Virus record (IMG/VR): IMGVR_UViG_3300044695_001206 | Location: 1 to 64,000 of that record | DNA length: 64,000 nucleotides | Source of the DNA: a virus | Strand: one strand, 5' to 3' | In this document: piece by piece, positions 37,801 to 47,600 of the stretch | Numbering within the stretch: position 1 is the first letter of the stretch | How the letters are laid out: every line of letters starts with the position of its first letter | Made by a program: the position numbers and the translations under genes | The notes under the pieces: generated by a model | The model's database searches: none | What the model was told of the DNA's origin: nothing | Seen by the model: the letters and a program-made list of their open reading frames with translations, nothing else

Positions 37801-40800
37801 TAAACATACATATCAAGAGCAGCCTTGGTTGCATTGGTCATGCGTGGAACAATATTATGCATTCTAGCATACTCGCGGAAGATACGAGTCATCAATCGAC
37901 CTTCTTCTGCACGGAGCTGCATTGCAGTCTTGAATGCTGTCTTTCCTGCTCCAACCAAGTGACCTGTTTGGGTCTTGGTGTCATCAAAGAATCTAGATAC
38001 AAAGGCTAAAGCATCTACAGTACTACGAAGGGTATTACCCAAACCAGTAGCACTTTGTGAGGCATTAACTCCCTTGTTCATTAGATTCTCCCACCAACTT
38101 CTACTCTCTCGCTGGTTTCCTCCGAATACCCAACCAACCAAGTTATTGAGGCGCATTAGCCGAGAAGCACCAGCTTCTGTTTGGTCAATAGCCTTACCAA
38201 TAACTTTTTCTTTTGGAGTGGGTGGCTCAGCTTCAACAACAACTGGTTTGTCTTCGGCTGGAGCATCGGCAACATCTCGGAGTACAGCATCTGGCTTTGG
38301 TGGTCCAGCAATAACTGGATCTTCGCCAGCAGTATCAATAATAACTTTAGTCTTCTTACTACGGGCAGACATACGATAGTTGCCAGCTTCGTCTGTCTTG
38401 ATGAACTTAACTTCATCAGGTAGCATTGGAATTACAAAGTCTGGCTTACCTTCGACAGCTACTTCCTTCGCTGCCTGTTCCAGAATCTGACGATAAGACT
38501 TTAGTTTCTTAGCACTACCCGGACCCTCTGTTACTTTAAGTCTAAGTTCGTCTGCCTTGATTCGATCTACAGCAGCCCAGAACTTATCCATAATATCGTC
38601 ACCAAGAATTCTCTTGTTGGCATCGGCAATGAATTGATTTACATTGACAAAGTGTGACCACATCTTTTTAAACATTGGTGTCATGGTTTCGCCACCATCC
38701 GCTTCGATCTTAGATTCCCAATACTTCTTTAGGAAGTTCTTTAAGAATCCAACATCCATTCCAGACTGTCTTAACAACTTAGGATCTTCGTTGACCTTGC
38801 GCTCAACGCGATCAGCTTCAGGTGTCTTGACTACTTCACTCTCTGTCTTTTCAACAGGAACTTCTTTCTTTGGAGGAAGTGGAATTCGTGGTGTGCTTGG
38901 CTCCATTGTCTTGCTCTCAGCTTTTGGCTGAGGCTTTTTCTTTGGAACTTTTTTCTTTTCAACTTTAACAGGGAAGTCCTGCTTCTTTGGTTGAGGCTTA
39001 CGCTCTTTAGAGATAACACTAAGAACAGGTTTCTTATTATCTGTTGTTATTACAACAGTTGGTTCAGCATCTGGTTCTTTCTTAATGACAGTCTCACCAA
39101 TAGGTTTGACATCTTCAATCTTTACAGGAATTATAGAACCATCTTTAAATACCAATGCATCCATGCCAAGACGATCAGCAGACTTCATTATTTTAGCAAG
39201 CTTTTCAGGTTGCTTAGATAACTCAGTACTACTTTCAACTTCCATCTTTAATGGACGCTTAGGAGTAAACTGAACAGCTTCTTTACTTGCTGTAGAAGAA
39301 CCCTGTATAATTGCGTCTGCTTGCTCAGCAGGGCGCAGTACGGGATCTGGTGCATTACCAGTGACTTCATCAGTTACTCTGTAAACCACAGCCTCAGTAT
39401 CCTTTGGAACTGGAACTGGCACTGGAGCTGGATTTTTATTCTTCAGCTTCTCAGCAATAGCTGCTGTCTGTGCCATCAATGCACCAGCATCAACAGGACT
39501 TTTCTCAGTCTTTGGTTTCTTTTTAGTAACCTTTTTAAGAACATCAGCTGGCTCACTTGGCTTAGCTTTATTTACTTTAGCTTCTACAGTATCAAAGTGT
39601 TTATTAAGAGCAGTAATAATTTCATCTTTACTGCTATTCATTTTAACAGCAGTCTGTTCAAAGATATCTGTAATCTTTGCTAACAATTTAGTACGATAGT
39701 TTCCAGCTGTTCTTGTGGATACCTTTAACTGTGCTGCTGCTTCTTCCATACTATTAGAAGTCATAAAAGTACCAATCAACTTAATCTCTTGTTCAGTCAG
39801 TATTCTACCGTTTGTAGCGGTATTATACTCAATAATGTCAGAGAAAATAGTTGCTCTGGTTTCTTTATCAGTTGTCGTAATCCGATCAGCAGCAGTAATT
39901 CTTGGTGGTTTATCACCTTCTTTTAATGTGCCTTGTTCAGTATATAAACTTTCTGTTTTTCTTTTTCCTGTCTTCTTTGGCTTCTTTAAGTTAGCCGCTG
40001 TAGTATGAATATAGCCGATTAAATTTCTGGCAGTCTTTAAACTACCATCTTCAATTTTAGATAAGACTAATTCTAGATTACCAGCAAAAGCATTTTCCCC
40101 TACTTCTTCTTTATCAGGCCGTGGCACAATCATGCTAGTAGCTGCTTCAACAAAGAAGTTATCTGAGGTTTCTCCTCTAGAAGCTTTTTTAATAATCTGA
40201 GATACAATATCAACAAGATTATCTTTAGTTAAAACTGTTGTCTCAAAAGTAACAGCTTCTTTTTGAGCTTCAGCTATAGCTCCCTTTTTACTCTTGGTTA
40301 GTTTAATACCCCAAGTTTGTGTGTCTTCATTTAGAACAAGACCATCTTCTTCCAGTAGTTTACTTACTGCCCCAACTAATTTCTTAGGAGTCTTGTAACT
40401 CTTAACTAAATAAGAATACATTGAGCTTGAAAGATTGCTCTTTAGTAATACTTGGATCTGCTCTAATGTTAACTTTTCTTTTAACATTAAACCAAGAGAA
40501 GTATTAGCAACATCCTTATTAGGCCACTGTGGGGCTGGTTTATCAGCGTCAGTAATACTAACTGAGAATACACCTTCTTCTTTCATGTTATCAATAAAAG
40601 ACTTGTGGTGTGCTTCGACAACCATATCTGATAGCTCAGGTAGTCCCACATTATCAAGATAGATTCGGAGTTTATCAATAAGAGATGTATTTAGTGCAGT
40701 GTCTTGTCTAAGCACTCCAATTAAAGCATCTGCTTCGATATCAGAAAGAGAACTTGGTGTTAAACCTTTACCGCTAGATCGGGTAGAAGCCAAAGCCTCT

Positions 40801-43800
40801 ATAAGAACATTTCCATTTGTTCCTAAGAAACCGACAGCATATGGAATACCAGAACCTGTTGGGTCTAGATAATCCATAGTATCAAGGCTTCTTAAATCTC
40901 TATCTTGATATAGAGCTGGAATAATAGGAGCAGCTTTTACAAGTGGCTTACCTTTTTTCCCAATAAATGGAATTCTATACTCAACACTATTAATGGAGAA
41001 TAACTCGTTTTTAATAATTTCTAGACGCTCAAACTTATCAAAGCCAATCAAAGTTGAGTATGCATTTGTTCCAATTAGGTTTGCAATCTTTACTTGCAAT
41101 GAAGTAAACTGAGCTTGCTTATAGTCTTTATAAGCATTAACCAAATCTACGACACCTTTTGTAAGGTTGCCATTTGCATCCACAAAGGTTCTCTTATCAG
41201 CCTTCATTATAGACAAAGCAATAATAAAGCCGGGATCTTTTTTGGTATTACGGAAGATATTTACTTCAGCTTGTGTTAAGTGGAATGGCGTAGCATCGCT
41301 ACCTTCAAGGGCATCATCAAGTGCCTTGTTATATTCTGTAGCGTTTTCTACTGTATTGAGTAACTTATGAAGCTTTGCATAAGCACCAGCTAGCTTTGGC
41401 ATAGAAACAAAAGTATTTGTTTTTGATTCTATGTCTGTAATGCTGTCGATAATTTCTTTAGCAATCTTGTAGTGCGTAGAGTTATCAAACATTGCAGCAG
41501 CCAAGGTAACACTAGTAGCAATCTTATCCAATACTGATTGCAACCTAGATACCTGCATTGGTGTCAAGATACTCATAGCAGCTTCAGCTTCAGTAAAAAG
41601 AATCTTTGAGAAAGTTTCTACAAAGACTTCTTCTACATTCTGTAAATGATATCCATCTAAGAACTCAGTATTCAGAAGAGGATCTGGAGTTTCAGGTCTA
41701 AGCTGAATAAGCTCTGTTGTGTTTGCAAGAACAGATTGATTGTACAAGCGCAATGCTTGTAAGTAATTGCTTCCGCTTGTTTCATGTTCAAAGTAAGCGT
41801 GACCTAGCTCATGCAACAATGCTTTTGCTTTTCGTGTTTTAACCGAAGCGGCTGTGCCTCTGAAACCACGGTTCATTACTATTACATTATTCTTTGCGCT
41901 AAACTGACCAATAACACTAGGATCTACATTCCCATCTTTTCCTGTAATGCTGTCAACAATAAAGCGGACATTAAAAGCTCTAGAGTTGAAGTTTAGATGA
42001 ACAACTGAAGCTAGTAACAAATCTCTGTCTGATACAGAAATCATGTCGTTATCGACCAGCTCATTTACATAGTTAAAGAACTTGAGTGCATTGTCTCTAT
42101 TTCCTTCAACCAGATCAACAAACTTTTCTGGGTCTTGAACAATAGCTTTAATTTTTCTAACACGATCTTTATCAAGCTTAGCTGCAATAAGAGCTTTTTG
42201 AGCTTCCTTGAAAGACCGTGAAACTCTAGAAACTTTTGGAGGTGCTTCACCAGCAATGCTTCTTCTTAGAGTATCAGCAGTCTCTTCACTGATATTACCA
42301 GTTAGCTTATGTTCAATTACTGCTGCATCAAAAGTATCCAATACTTCTACTGGTACTTCTGGTTTGATTGCAGCTTCTCTATCTTGAGAAGTTGCAGCAG
42401 ATCGTGCAGCCTCAAGAAGTCTAACAGACAACTCATCGGAGTCTGCTTTTCTTTCAGCAGCTGGCTTGGCAGTGTTTCGTGCTTCCTTTAGAAGCTCTGG
42501 TAAGTTTCGTGTAGACTTCTTCTTACCTTGTTCAAACTCTGCCTTGATAGCTTTAAACTCTTCTTTGGTTAGCTTCTTCTTAAGACGGCCAAACCAAGCT
42601 GAGCGACTCTTTTCTAGTTCATCGTAAACCCGTTCCCGCTCTTTTGGAAGACCGACAGCTTCTGTTTCTGCTTTCTTGGCATCTTCCAACATCTTCTTAC
42701 CGTTGAACAAGACACGCATTTGGTCTTGAATTGACATTTGATCGAACTGCTCACCAGCTTCAATGAAGCGTTCGCTTCCCTGCTTAGTGGTTCGTCTGGC
42801 AAACTCAGTCATAACCTCAAAGATATTGCGGACAGCTCTGTTAGGAGCTACTCGGGCAACATACTCTGGAACTGTTTCGCCTTCGTATCGTCGTGTGCCA
42901 GCATCTTCTGGTGTAGCTCGGGCTGCATCAGGAGATCTAGCTGCTTCTCTTGTTTCTGCGCGATCAACTCTAGCTTCGGTATCAGCAGCTAGCTTTTCAG
43001 GAGTTACTTCTGTATTTTCAATTACAGACTCCATAGTAGCCTTTTCAACAACAGGAGCATCAATCAATGCGCGTTCTCTGCGATTGAAGACACCTCTAAT
43101 ATTGTCAATACTGTTACCTAGTGGGGTAGATTCAAAAGTAAATCGCTTATCTGCAATGTTTCTGAATCCAGTCTTTGGATCAATAAGAACACCAGACAAC
43201 CGATTATTGACAGCTCCAATGCCGCTGCGTAGAAGACCACCACCCAAACCAAACACACCACCGAAGAGTGCGCCTGATTCTAAAGCGGATGTAGCCATCA
43301 TAGAAGCATTGTAATCCATCATTGCATTAGGGTTGGCATATAAAGTAGCAGCACCGAAAGCAATCTCTCGCTTCTGTCTGGCATACTCAGATAAACCCCC
43401 TTGTACAGCACCAAAGGTAAATGATGCAGCTGCTCCACGGATAAGACCAAAGTTAGCTACATACGAAGGCATGATGCCTAGTGGTAGTTTATATAAAGTC
43501 TCAGTGGTATAAGCTGTAGCTCGTAGAGCGCGACCTGTAAATGAAGCAGCGTCATAAGCTTTCTTAAGTCTTAGGAATAATGAAGTGCCTCCCAAAGCAG
43601 TAGTAGCTGCAGAAGCTGCAACGCCACCAGCAACTGCACCAGCAGCTGTACCGGGTGGGCCACCTATGAAAGTACCAGCAAGAGCAGAGACACCCATCAA
43701 AGTCAGTTCAGCTGTTGCGCTAGGAATTGTATCTGGGCTGTTAATCATGCCACCAACAAAAGTATCACGAAGCAATCTGAATTTATCAGCAGTTGTTGGA

Positions 43801-44642
43801 GTGTATGTAGCCATCCTACGCTGCATATCAGTTGAGTTTAACTGAGCCATAATCCGCATCATGGCATGATCAGCATTAGGAGAATCAGCAATAAAATCCT
43901 GAGTAATACCATTCTCTAATAGATATTGCGATACAATGTCATCAGAGAACTTTCCATAATACCAAGAACGAGAATCAAAGTTTGGGTCTTCTCTATTGAG
44001 AACCTTTTCAATATCTTTAGTATCACCAGCTAATTCTTGATCGGCAAAGTAACCAGTAAGCCCAAAGACATCCTGAGCCATCATCTGGTCAATCCAATCG
44101 AAGCCTAGCTTTTCGGTTGCTTTATTCTGTGCTTCTGAATAAGCAATCTTAGCAGTTAGATCTCTAATCTGCTTTTGTCTATCAGATAGCTGGTCGTAGG
44201 AGAGGGTAGAAACATCTACCCCCTCCTCGGCCTCCAGCATCATGTTTAGACTCTTTAGATCTGCATCAATGGCTTCTTTGGTAAGCTCTGAGTCTCCATA
44301 ACGGAGAGGTGTCAAAGGAGCCTTACCAATAAACTGTCGCCATGTTGCACCCTTTGTGGGATCATTGGCAATACCAAGAATGCCATCTGATACACCAGTA
44401 AGGTTTCCTTCCATAGCACCAAGAGCTTGTGTCAGTGCGTAGTACTGGTTATAAGTTTCTACTTTCTTGATATCACCTCTTGTATAAGCAAGAGGATTGG
44501 TCAAGTTTGATGGATCTAGAAACTCTAGATTATCTCCATCATAAGCAGCCAGTACCTGACCGGGCGCATAAGCATTTAGTCTTAGCGGCCCAGCCGTAGG
44601 TGTTTCTGGAACAATAGGAAAACCTTCAGAGAAATTTAACAT
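34866..44642 (-). CDS. Giant internal virion (ejection) protein, gp16 position, multidomain
   Basis: A 3258-aa protein, 2.5 times T7 gp16 (1318 aa), in the place of internal virion protein D. Residues about 310-480 are Gly/Ala-rich and hydrophobic, suited to membrane insertion. A metallopeptidase-type HELGH motif is at 944-948 (LLHELGHAYFEH). A sigma-region-4/LuxR-like helix-turn-helix is at about 1614-1656 (LTEQEIKLIGTF, MEEAAAQLKVSTRTAGN). Residues 1700-2080 hold Lys/Pro-rich linkers and a small DALVFKDGSIIPVK domain. The last 1100 residues, helical and ending in an ALDTMIGLF membrane-like segment and a Gln/Arg-rich tail, resemble T7-like ejection proteins. No transglycosylase motif seen. 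Confidence 0.85.
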   Translation of the reverse strand: MLNFSEGFPIVPETPTAGPLRLNAYAPGQVLAAYDGDNLEFLDPSNLTNPLAYTRGDIKKVETYNQYYALTQALGAMEGNLTGVSDGILGIANDPTKGATWRQFIGKAPLTPLRYGDSELTKEAIDADLKSLNMMLEAEEGVDVSTLSYDQLSDRQKQIRDLTAKIAYSEAQNKATEKLGFDWIDQMMAQDVFGLTGYFADQELAGDTKDIEKVLNREDPNFDSRSWYYGKFSDDIVSQYLLENGITQDFIADSPNADHAMMRIMAQLNSTDMQRRMATYTPTTADKFRLLRDTFVGGMINSPDTIPSATAELTLMGVSALAGTFIGGPPGTAAGAVAGGVAASAATTALGGTSLFLRLKKAYDAASFTGRALRATAYTTETLYKLPLGIMPSYVANFGLIRGAAASFTFGAVQGGLSEYARQKREIAFGAATLYANPNAMMDYNASMMATSALESGALFGGVFGLGGGLLRSGIGAVNNRLSGVLIDPKTGFRNIADKRFTFESTPLGNSIDNIRGVFNRRERALIDAPVVEKATMESVIENTEVTPEKLAADTEARVDRAETREAARSPDAARATPEDAGTRRYEGETVPEYVARVAPNRAVRNIFEVMTEFARRTTKQGSERFIEAGEQFDQMSIQDQMRVLFNGKKMLEDAKKAETEAVGLPKERERVYDELEKSRSAWFGRLKKKLTKEEFKAIKAEFEQGKKKSTRNLPELLKEARNTAKPAAERKADSDELSVRLLEAARSAATSQDREAAIKPEVPVEVLDTFDAAVIEHKLTGNISEETADTLRRSIAGEAPPKVSRVSRSFKEAQKALIAAKLDKDRVRKIKAIVQDPEKFVDLVEGNRDNALKFFNYVNELVDNDMISVSDRDLLLASVVHLNFNSRAFNVRFIVDSITGKDGNVDPSVIGQFSAKNNVIVMNRGFRGTAASVKTRKAKALLHELGHAYFEHETSGSNYLQALRLYNQSVLANTTELIQLRPETPDPLLNTEFLDGYHLQNVEEVFVETFSKILFTEAEAAMSILTPMQVSRLQSVLDKIATSVTLAAAMFDNSTHYKIAKEIIDSITDIESKTNTFVSMPKLAGAYAKLHKLLNTVENATEYNKALDDALEGSDATPFHLTQAEVNIFRNTKKDPGFIIALSIMKADKRTFVDANGNLTKGVVDLVNAYKDYKQAQFTSLQVKIANLIGTNAYSTLIGFDKFERLEIIKNELFSINSVEYRIPFIGKKGKPLVKAAPIIPALYQDRDLRSLDTMDYLDPTGSGIPYAVGFLGTNGNVLIEALASTRSSGKGLTPSSLSDIEADALIGVLRQDTALNTSLIDKLRIYLDNVGLPELSDMVVEAHHKSFIDNMKEEGVFSVSITDADKPAPQWPNKDVANTSLGLMLKEKLTLEQIQVLLKSNLSSSMYSYLVKSYKTPKKLVGAVSKLLEEDGLVLNEDTQTWGIKLTKSKKGAIAEAQKEAVTFETTVLTKDNLVDIVSQIIKKASRGETSDNFFVEAATSMIVPRPDKEEVGENAFAGNLELVLSKIEDGSLKTARNLIGYIHTTAANLKKPKKTGKRKTESLYTEQGTLKEGDKPPRITAADRITTTDKETRATIFSDIIEYNTATNGRILTEQEIKLIGTFMTSNSMEEAAAQLKVSTRTAGNYRTKLLAKITDIFEQTAVKMNSSKDEIITALNKHFDTVEAKVNKAKPSEPADVLKKVTKKKPKTEKSPVDAGALMAQTAAIAEKLKNKNPAPVPVPVPKDTEAVVYRVTDEVTGNAPDPVLRPAEQADAIIQGSSTASKEAVQFTPKRPLKMEVESSTELSKQPEKLAKIMKSADRLGMDALVFKDGSIIPVKIEDVKPIGETVIKKEPDAEPTVVITTDNKKPVLSVISKERKPQPKKQDFPVKVEKKKVPKKKPQPKAESKTMEPSTPRIPLPPKKEVPVEKTESEVVKTPEADRVERKVNEDPKLLRQSGMDVGFLKNFLKKYWESKIEADGGETMTPMFKKMWSHFVNVNQFIADANKRILGDDIMDKFWAAVDRIKADELRLKVTEGPGSAKKLKSYRQILEQAAKEVAVEGKPDFVIPMLPDEVKFIKTDEAGNYRMSARSKKTKVIIDTAGEDPVIAGPPKPDAVLRDVADAPAEDKPVVVEAEPPTPKEKVIGKAIDQTEAGASRLMRLNNLVGWVFGGNQRESRSWWENLMNKGVNASQSATGLGNTLRSTVDALAFVSRFFDDTKTQTGHLVGAGKTAFKTAMQLRAEEGRLMTRIFREYARMHNIVPRMTNATKAALDMYVYECLFMNRQPNKADLVALGIPAYKAEEVVKQASMVLKASRIANRNILDLESQTGRMSIVDENGNPVSSDTYAPVQLDHEGLSRLDQGARSKLLAAMVQARTNRKLKDPILDINTMIAMGWLDVAYNEDAKTLSIFTPDRVFKHAEMANMFSNETLQKLFVADMAKEGITGNKADIVRLLRKNQQEKFFVLETDTKYTVYRVPEKITDLAPADKAKYIEAVNGNTAMYIDRWRTKLNGKNLIEVEMKEMLKFKTKQYPYNNPDDFNSITKQPFFKIDPDGKTILPIKGLTPEEMLSSPETKAILRTNMAESYFYFLKGRYFELAFQKELDRMFGQTGITILDVFDYVEKTGYENFDTMAAAMNWTPQELSNAQKGLAEGLKRLREEYQFNADTLPYLNAETGHSARIGLAAIRFKFSAGYGISAMTETMAELAKQSPEFYMIPINIIKALRYVLADYRFSKRRLLESDIGDMSFVLENFRTDLANRFMGEIGYGAFKSDSRLDTKVASTISNIKDGQGGLEKATRTFEEAGKWMQSIGSLQAVTNGTRALAKQRIQRMIWKYVSKGKVEALFDALEETATATELAELKKAAATDSRAEAKLWKKFASVARHQAKFGDPNEAALFLKYGLTTKEQIRHLKWVMEKAGHKDGRTNILNLMDIHEDLRDNPVDGINPDILESAISAYAQMVEDLIIKTSTSELKGLNKLTALDARSPLGRMWYALTSWVRSYQDNVVLDYGSRSTIKYIASGIFLYAALDTMIGLFKEWLAGRETEDMLQELEDQPGQYVLRGVSRVPFLGIANGLIEAGVSTVAGMTGGTYKYYGVPLMPAGAGAGMGAIETDYRNIQKVIQDPISARSLKATSDLFGVTSLVNRSPVAIPVRMLEDMNTFKEMDAIQRYLDMVQRDPYPYSKRSQSQFKPIQLDYTTTPRNYALEQQQANEAMQREMSMRQTMPRPESNNTFPMVEDQKGVSERLGELLE

Positions 44643-44682
44643 TAGTTAGTTCCTTTCTGGGAGCTTTGCGCCATAAATAGGA

Positions 44683-47600
44683 TTAAGCGATTCGTTCGTT
44701 TGTTTCTGGAATTACTACAGCTACGGAGTTGAAAATATCTTTAATAGCTTTTCTATAATAATCGTTTTCTGGAAAAGCTTTAAACATTAAATTCCAAATA
44801 TGATAGCCAGATCTTTTTGACTTATGTTTTTCTTCTTGGTGTTTTGAAAGTGTTTCAAACATTTCACCAATATCTTCAAATGTTGCTGTTTCTGGCTTAA
44901 ACGATTTATTAGTAAGTAAATAATAATCTGCTTTAGCTTCGGCCAACCACACAGGCATTTCTACTTCGCTAAACACATATCTCAAATACTCTATACCTTT
45001 ATTCTGTGCTTCTATATCATCGGGATATTCTTTTTTAAACTCAGCCCAAACTTCGTGTGTAAGATTATTCCAAAAACGGTTTATTTTTCTAATATGAAGA
45101 GGTTGTGCAGTATGTGATAGTTCATGTAGCATTGATGTACTATCCGTTTGCCCTTGTATATCAAACCATATCCAACTTCCTTTTTCTCTATCTGGTACTG
45201 CCATACCCTCAGCGTTTAAATCTTTATCAGTAGTATATACTGGTATTTTTCTATCTAGTACCGTTTCTTTATATAAAGGAAGACTGGTTTCAGAAACTCC
45301 TGCTATATTTTTATTTGTTTCCCTAAACTTTAATGCTTGTTTAAAAAGCTCTTCTGCTTTTTCTTTTCCATATATTTTTTCATAACTTTCTCGTAATGTT
45401 TTAGTATATGCAAATTTAAATTCAAAGCCAGAGTATTTTCGTGGTTTTCTTAAATTTGCTTCATTTTTATTTTCTTCTATAGCTTTTCTCATATCTGAAA
45501 CTATAGTTTGTCCTAAATCAGACAATACCGTAACTACTTTAGAAATATCTGCTTTTGAAGTTTCTATTAGTTTTCTTTCAGTTCTTTCTGTTTCTTCAGC
45601 TTGTTGTTGTTGTAACATATCGGCAATCATACTAACTCTTGTTGAGACTGCATTCTTGCCGGGACGGGTAAAGTACCCATCTGGTTTTAAAGTCAAAGCA
45701 AAGAAATTACGCTTAATCATAGCCAATGCGTTTGGATCTTTAGCAATTGCCATTGCTTCTTCTTTAGTTATAGTTTCTTGTGCAGATATGATAGCTTGAT
45801 GAAGTTCATCAGCAAACTGATTTGTTTTAAAAGAATCCATTACAAACTGGTCATCTGAAATGGTTTCTAGTGCTGCGTTGAGCTGCTCCATTTCTGACTT
45901 ATCTTTAAACTCTGTAGATGCTAAAACTCTAATTTGATACTCTAGCTCTAAAGGAGTAAACTTTAAGCTTTTAATCTTTGTCCAAGATGATTGTGTTAGA
46001 CCACTAGAAGTAATTGAATTATAATCAAAATCAGCCGTCTTAACAAAGTTAACTAAGTTAAAAGCTTTTTCTGGAATCGTAATACTATCATTAGCAGGAA
46101 TATTAGTCCTACGCAATAAAGCCGTATCATCATTACCAAAGATTTTAGGGAACCATTTTGTTGGATCTTGTCTAATACTTTCTTGACGATACATAGTAAT
46201 AGCATCTGGATAATTACCAAGTAATACCTGTCTCATAGACATTCTAGGATCAGTAGCCGACTTTAGTAGCTGCTCAAATTGAGGAGCATACTTTAGCAAC
46301 TCTTGTTCTGACATAGTTTTATTTAAGATGGTTTCAAGTTCTGGGTAAACAGACTTAAATTGTTTTTTAGTTTCTATACCACTAGACTGCCACCATCTAC
46401 GAACATTATCAATAAGATCTGTAATTGAGTATTCTTTGTTTAACCAAGATTTAGATGCTTGATTTTTAGCCCAAGCTTCTGGACTAGACCGTTCAGTTGC
46501 AGGCCAAACATCCATATCCATATTAAAGTTGGATAAATCATTTATGATTCTATCAAAAGTTGTTTTTTCTTTTAGTTTAGAGTGTCCGGGTAAAAAGTAT
46601 TGTTCAGGTATTTCAGCTGGTTTAAACGGAAAACTATTATGTTCTAAATAAATTTTACCCCAATCAATAAAGCGGAAGTCATTAAACGACTTTAGATCAG
46701 TATCATAAGAATACTTCATAAACTCTTTATGAAAACTTTCTAGCTGTTCTGCTGGTATAGTTGATGGTCTAGATAGCTCAGCAATACCATTTGAGCTTGG
46801 CATCTTCTTATCAACAAAGAAAGACTTCTTTGCTTTTTCAACCCTGTCTTGTTTAGCTTTAAACTTACCAATTTCAGACTCCACAACTTCCTGTGGCTTT
46901 GATGAATCAATAACCATAGTGAAATCTTTTGTTGCCTGATCTGGAGTAAACATATAGTAGTTACCGTCTTTCTTGTACAAGTTTAAACCTTGGTTAAGAC
47001 GATCAAAGACCCCATTATAGAATGCTGTACTAGAAGGCTCATAAAGAATAATGCCTTTTTTATTTCCCTCTTTACCTAAGAAATCTTCTGCGGTAGACTT
47101 AGTAATAAACTCTAAGCTTGATTGTCTACCACTAACTAATTCTTTATTTTCACCATATACTTTCATAGCATTAAAAATATAACCCATGAAATCAACTTGG
47201 GTCTTAGCTCCATTTGCTACTGCTTTATCATATAGGATTCGGAGATTCTCTTCAGTAAACAAAGCTTTATTTTTATCATAGATCTGCTTACCATCTGGAG
47301 TAATTGCTACTTCCCAAGCAAGCTCTTGAACATCAGTTAGTTGAGGATCAGACTTAACAATATCGTGGAAAGCTACATTGTTCTGAGTAAAGAATGTTAA
47401 TGCTCTTTCAAAAGAAGACAATGGTTCATTTATAGTAGTAAAGATAACTGCTCTAGCTGGTAGATAAGATTCATTTACTTGATCAAATACCTGAGGTGGA
47501 GTCATTGTTCCAGTATTTGGAACTGTCTCAACATCATAAGATACTGGCGAAATATCATAGTCTCCAGCTTCTGCTTCTAGATATCTATCTAAACCAGAAT

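Noticed and set aside
40377-40392. GCCCCAACTA, similar to the promoter core, inside the 3258-aa gene
   Set aside because: Matches only AGTTGGGGC on the minus strand; upstream and downstream parts of the consensus are missing.
42763-43314. 183-codon plus-strand open frame inside the giant ejection gene, and similar plus-strand frames throughout
   Set aside because: All are antisense shadows of well-supported minus-strand genes, with no ribosome sites or families.
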